Source: Methanobacteriaceae archaeon (GTDB lineage: Archaea > Methanobacteriota > Methanobacteria > Methanobacteriales > Methanobacteriaceae). Taken from it: a stretch of 7,736 nt of DNA. The notes beneath the pieces were generated by a model. The model saw nothing but the letters and a program-made list of their open reading frames with translations. It was not told the DNA's origin and searched no databases. Each line of letters opens with the position of its first letter. The first letter of the stretch is position 1. Both the position numbers and the translations under genes were made by a program. Shown here piece by piece: positions 6,295 to 7,736 of the stretch. Where the stretch lies: positions 1 to 7,736 of the forward strand of contig CAAFWR010000095.1 of the NCBI GenBank assembly GCA_900766745.1, written 5' to 3'.

Positions 6295-6837
6295 ATTGTC
6301 ACCTGTAGATTTTTGACTTAATATTTTCTGACAAGCTCCTTCAAAACATTTAGCTCTCACAATGCCTTTACTGGATACTACAGTACCGAAGGTATCCCAG
6401 TTTGCAGGCATTCCAGTTAAACTAATTTCTTTCAAATCAAAATCATTAACTTCATAACCATCATTAATAGCTTTAAACTTACTAATGAACCCACCAATAG
6501 ACAATCCAAGCTGAACATCGTTGTCCAGTAATTCTTGGACTTTAGATGCGTAAGACGGTAAAATTGAGAATTTAATCTTTAATCTATCGTCATCTGTCTC
6601 AACAACGTCTTTAATGTTTCCGATTAGTGTGTTTAAAACATCATAAGTATGGTCAGCATAAATATTTTTACGTAAAGCTTGTTTTTTCATAGAAGCAATA
6701 GCTTCAGGTTTTATTACATCACCATGCAAATCTTTACTGGTGGTTGAAGCTATTCCTTCAAGCATTAATGCACCATTATCTTCTTCACTGATTTGTAAGT
6801 TCTTAGTTAATGGAGCATAAACTTCAAATCGCTTCAT
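5812..6837 (-). CDS. HK97-family prohead protease fused to scaffold
   Basis: This 341-residue protein has a protease domain (about 1-165) and a scaffold tail (about 182-341). The protease shows the U35-type motifs: LEGIASTTSKDLHGDVI near 27-42, the catalytic histidine in ADHTYD (H63), serine in LGLSIGGF (S113), and the conserved LKEISLTGMPAN (about 136-146), with E138 the likely third residue. The tail is acidic and helical (MMD-, EEVEVSEKD- and EELKK-type segments), as in delta-domain scaffolds, and ends with a basic stretch. The protein would guide capsid assembly, then digest the scaffold before DNA packaging. An internal ATG at codon 182 with a strong ribosome site could produce the scaffold alone. 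The ATG at 6837 has only a weak ribosome site (AAGGTTGGGTAA), giving less full-length protease than scaffold if both are used. It is the first gene of the main operon. Confidence 0.9.
   Translation of the reverse strand: MKRFEVYAPLTKNLQISEEDNGALMLEGIASTTSKDLHGDVIKPEAIASMKKQALRKNIYADHTYDVLNTLIGNIKDVVETDDDRLKIKFSILPSYASKVQELLDNDVQLGLSIGGFISKFKAINDGYEVNDFDLKEISLTGMPANWDTFGTVVSSKGIVRAKCFEGACQKILSQKSTGDNMAEENNNIDETNGNEDNDKTLTVKEATDLFNELMAAKQNEIKSEIMDTMKNDIKKMIDDAVSEALGEEPEVEEVEVSEKDIGEIISKSIGEGLEELKKSQVEFFKEHMKQSTPNPTDKPEQKDLKNNTATKKKFTNKEIFEKLELNKKPNLFNTLGIKTE
6299..6304 (-). promoter_or_regulatory. Internal ribosome binding site for scaffold
   Basis: AGGTGA on the minus strand, four bases (CAAT) before the in-frame ATG at 6294. 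It is stronger than the site before the full-length gene, and it decides a possible internal start in the protease-scaffold gene. Confidence 0.6.
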
Positions 6838-6871
6838 AAATAATTACCCAACCTTAAAATTCGTTGTTTTT

Positions 6872-6881
6872 TATTTAAAAA
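6872..6881 (-). promoter_or_regulatory. Weak TATA-box candidate for the head/tail operon
   Basis: Minus-strand TTTTTAAATA lies about 35 bases before the protease ATG. Archaeal start sites lie about 25 bases downstream of the TATA centre, which would place the transcript start near 6850, just before the short leader and weak ribosome site. The spacer is so AT-rich that such a match can arise by chance. Confidence 0.3.
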
Positions 6882-6900
6882 TTATTATTATGAAGAATGA

Positions 6901-7005
6901 TAAAAAAAGAGGGAGAATGGATTAAAATAAATGTGGAAGAGCTGGAAAAAAATAGAGTTTTATTATTCTTCCACGTATTTTTCTCCATTAGTTTATCTTT
7001 TTTTA
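6901..7005. repeat. Long imperfect hairpin of three nested inverted repeats
   Basis: Three co-linear arm pairs nest around one centre: 6901-6910 with 6996-7005 (10 bp), 6916-6921 with 6984-6989 (6 bp), and 6933-6940 with 6967-6974 (8 bp, GTGGAAGA/TCTTCCAC), separated by internal loops of 5-11 bases, with a terminal loop of about 26 bases. The total is 24 perfectly paired bases in 105. It lies in the spacer between the tRNA-Leu 3' end and the protease gene. It could be a structured RNA, a processing or termination element, or a relic of a small inverted-repeat element. Its function is unknown. Confidence 0.5.
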
Positions 7006-7063
7006 ATTCAACTTCAATATACACTGTAACGATTTAGAAAAAAAATAGGAGTATGGAATTATG

Positions 7064-7072
7064 AAAAAAAAA
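7064..7072 (-). terminator. Oligo-T tract downstream of tRNA-Leu
   Basis: Nine consecutive T's on the minus strand lie 30 bases past the tRNA 3' end, with a second run of eight T's at 7038-7045. Archaeal transcription commonly ends at oligo-T without a hairpin, so these could end the tRNA transcript and separate it from the structural operon. Inference from composition in an AT-rich spacer. Confidence 0.4.
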
Positions 7073-7101
7073 TAATAGAATAAAAACAGGATCATTAATA
7101 G

Positions 7102-7185
7102 TGCAAGAGCAGAGATTCGAACTCTGGTAGACTCTATGTCAACAGGTCCTAAACCTGTCCCCTTTAACCACTCGGGCACCCTTGC
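7102..7185 (-). tRNA. tRNA-Leu, anticodon TAG (reads CUA)
   Basis: The 84-base gene folds into a complete class II tRNA. The acceptor GCAAGGG pairs with CTCTTGC (one G-T wobble), and the discriminator is A. The D stem is CCC/GGG with GAGTGGTTAAA in the loop. The anticodon stem ACAGG/CCTGT encloses TTTAGGA, anticodon TAG. A 15-base variable arm has a GAC/GTC stem, and the T arm is CAGAG/CTCTG around TTCGAAT. The TGCCCGAGTGG start and the lack of encoded CCA are archaeal in style. It is co-directional with the viral genes and points its 3' end towards the protease gene. tRNA 3' ends are common integration sites, but no integrase or second partial copy is visible. It may be viral or host. Confidence 0.95.
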
Positions 7186-7230
7186 ATATATGGAGGGATT
7201 AATATCAAAAAATAAAAATAATGTATATGA

Positions 7231-7623
7231 TTACAGCATATATAAATTTAGATTAGGCATGAGATTAAATCCATATATAGCAGTGGCTTCATCAAATGTT
7301 AATAAACTCACACCAAACTTCTTTGATGCATCATCAAAAAGAAAATCCATGATTTTACCTGAAGACTCGACACTACCACCATAAACTTTTGGTGAATCTT
7401 CAAGCCAGCTAATAAAAAAACAGCAGTGATCTAAAATCTCTGTCAAGTATTCACGAATATACCAATCATTTTTAGTATGTTCGCTAAATATTTTGTTAGT
7501 ATTGGAAACAACATAACATGCTAAAACATGCAAATGATGATCTTTATTAAAAATGTAACGTTCACATAGTGTATTGATAGCTCTTTTTTGAACTTCAATT
7601 TCTCTGTTATAATCTTCTACCAT
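7231..7623 (-). CDS. Unassigned 130-residue protein
   Basis: The ATG at 7623 has GGAGG nine bases upstream and is preferred to a TTG six bases earlier that sits too close to that site. The protein begins MVEDYNREIEVQKRAINTL and looks soluble and mainly helical. A His/Cys-containing region (KDHHLHVLACYV and LDHCCFFISWLED) is followed by a C-terminal part with DDASKKFGVSLLTFDEATAIYG. There is no signal peptide, and the hydrophobic stretches are short. I do not recognise a family. It ends 45 bases before the tRNA 5' end and shares orientation with the viral genes. It may be a viral gene lying between an unseen portal and the protease, or a host gene beside the tRNA; the sequence does not decide. 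A TATATA-like run at 7646-7653 and a T7 tract at 7672-7678 upstream suggest its own transcript. Confidence 0.7.
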   Translation of the reverse strand: MVEDYNREIEVQKRAINTLCERYIFNKDHHLHVLACYVVSNTNKIFSEHTKNDWYIREYLTEILDHCCFFISWLEDSPKVYGGSVESSGKIMDFLFDDASKKFGVSLLTFDEATAIYGFNLMPNLNLYML

Positions 7624-7671
7624 GGTCAAACGTCCTCCAAGACAATATATAATTATTTGTTACATAAAACT

Positions 7672-7678
7672 AAAAAAA
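7672..7678 (-). terminator. Oligo-T tract after the partial gene at the right edge
   Basis: Seven T's on the minus strand begin about 20 bases after the stop codon of the partial gene. They are a plausible archaeal-type terminator, followed by an AT-rich stretch with a TATATA-like sequence (7646-7653) ahead of the 130-residue gene. Weak evidence in AT-rich DNA. Confidence 0.3.
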
Positions 7679-7698
7679 GTAGGTAGATAGATGAAATT

Positions 7699-7736
7699 TT
7701 ACCATGTAGGTTCATCAATCGGAATAGGTTCCTCAT
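7699..7736 (-). CDS. C-terminal end of an unidentified protein (cut by window edge)
   Basis: The minus-strand frame reads EEPIPIDEPTW and then a TAA stop at 7699-7701. The acidic, proline-containing ending looks like a natural protein C terminus rather than random frame, and the gene would be co-directional with everything to the left. In a standard head module the gene upstream of the protease is the portal, so this could be the portal's end, but eleven residues cannot show this. A plus-strand ATG at 7691 with an AGGTAG before it competes for the same bases. Confidence 0.35.
   Translation of the reverse strand, partial: EEPIPIDEPTW

Noticed and set aside
6931..7029. Plus-strand 32-codon ORF (begins MWKSWKKIEF) with a hydrophobic C-terminal half
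   Set aside because: It is opposite to all other genes, its nearest purine-rich site is about 15 bases away, and its sequence is the hairpin region. Kept only as a weak possibility for a small peptide.
7136..7384. Plus-strand 82-codon ORF
   Set aside because: It overlaps the tRNA-Leu and the 130-residue gene on the opposite strand; its first residues are the complement of the tRNA. No independent support.
7691..7736. Plus-strand ATG with an AGGTAG upstream, reading MKFYHVGSS
   Set aside because: Only 15 codons are visible, and the minus-strand frame over the same bases gives a natural-looking C terminus in the direction of the operon.
1..7736. CRISPR array, insertion sequence, integrase or replication origin
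   Set aside because: I saw no regularly spaced repeats, transposase or recombinase motifs, or origin-like repeats in the window.

Overview
This window is most of the head-completion and tail-tube section of a contractile-tailed (myovirus-type) virus or provirus. All protein genes I accept are on the minus strand and read from right to left. The low GC content, strong Shine-Dalgarno sites (GGAGG, AGGTGA) and a tRNA-Leu with archaeal features (TGCCCGAGTGG in the D region, no encoded CCA) suggest an AT-rich euryarchaeal methanogen host. The Methanobacteriales (Methanobrevibacter or Methanosphaera type) are my best guess. That assignment is inference, because no host marker gene is present.

In transcription order, the right end holds the last 11 codons of an unidentified gene, an unassigned 130-residue gene, a tRNA-Leu(UAG), and a spacer of about 260 bases containing a long imperfect hairpin. 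The structural cassette follows: HK97-type prohead protease fused to a scaffold, major capsid protein with a C-terminal Ig/prealbumin-like domain, a small protein carrying a second copy of that domain (probable capsid decoration), head-tail connector, head-closure protein, HK97 gp10-like neck protein, probable tail terminator, a 77-residue protein of unknown role, tail sheath, tail tube, and the start of a probable tail-assembly chaperone cut by the left edge.

The genes form a tight, partly overlapping operon. The protease-scaffold directs assembly of the capsid protein and then cleaves the scaffold. The connector, closure and neck proteins build the head-tail interface, and the terminator, sheath and tube build the contractile tail. 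Terminase and portal genes are not visible; they would be expected beyond the right edge. A hairpin followed by T-tracts after the tube gene may lower expression of the downstream chaperone.

The points most worth a second look are: the Ig-like domain shared by the capsid protein and its neighbour; an internal ribosome site that would make scaffold separately from protease; a possible AT-dinucleotide contraction that removes the start codon of the tail-terminator gene; the tRNA next to the morphogenesis genes; and the nested inverted repeat between the tRNA and the protease gene.
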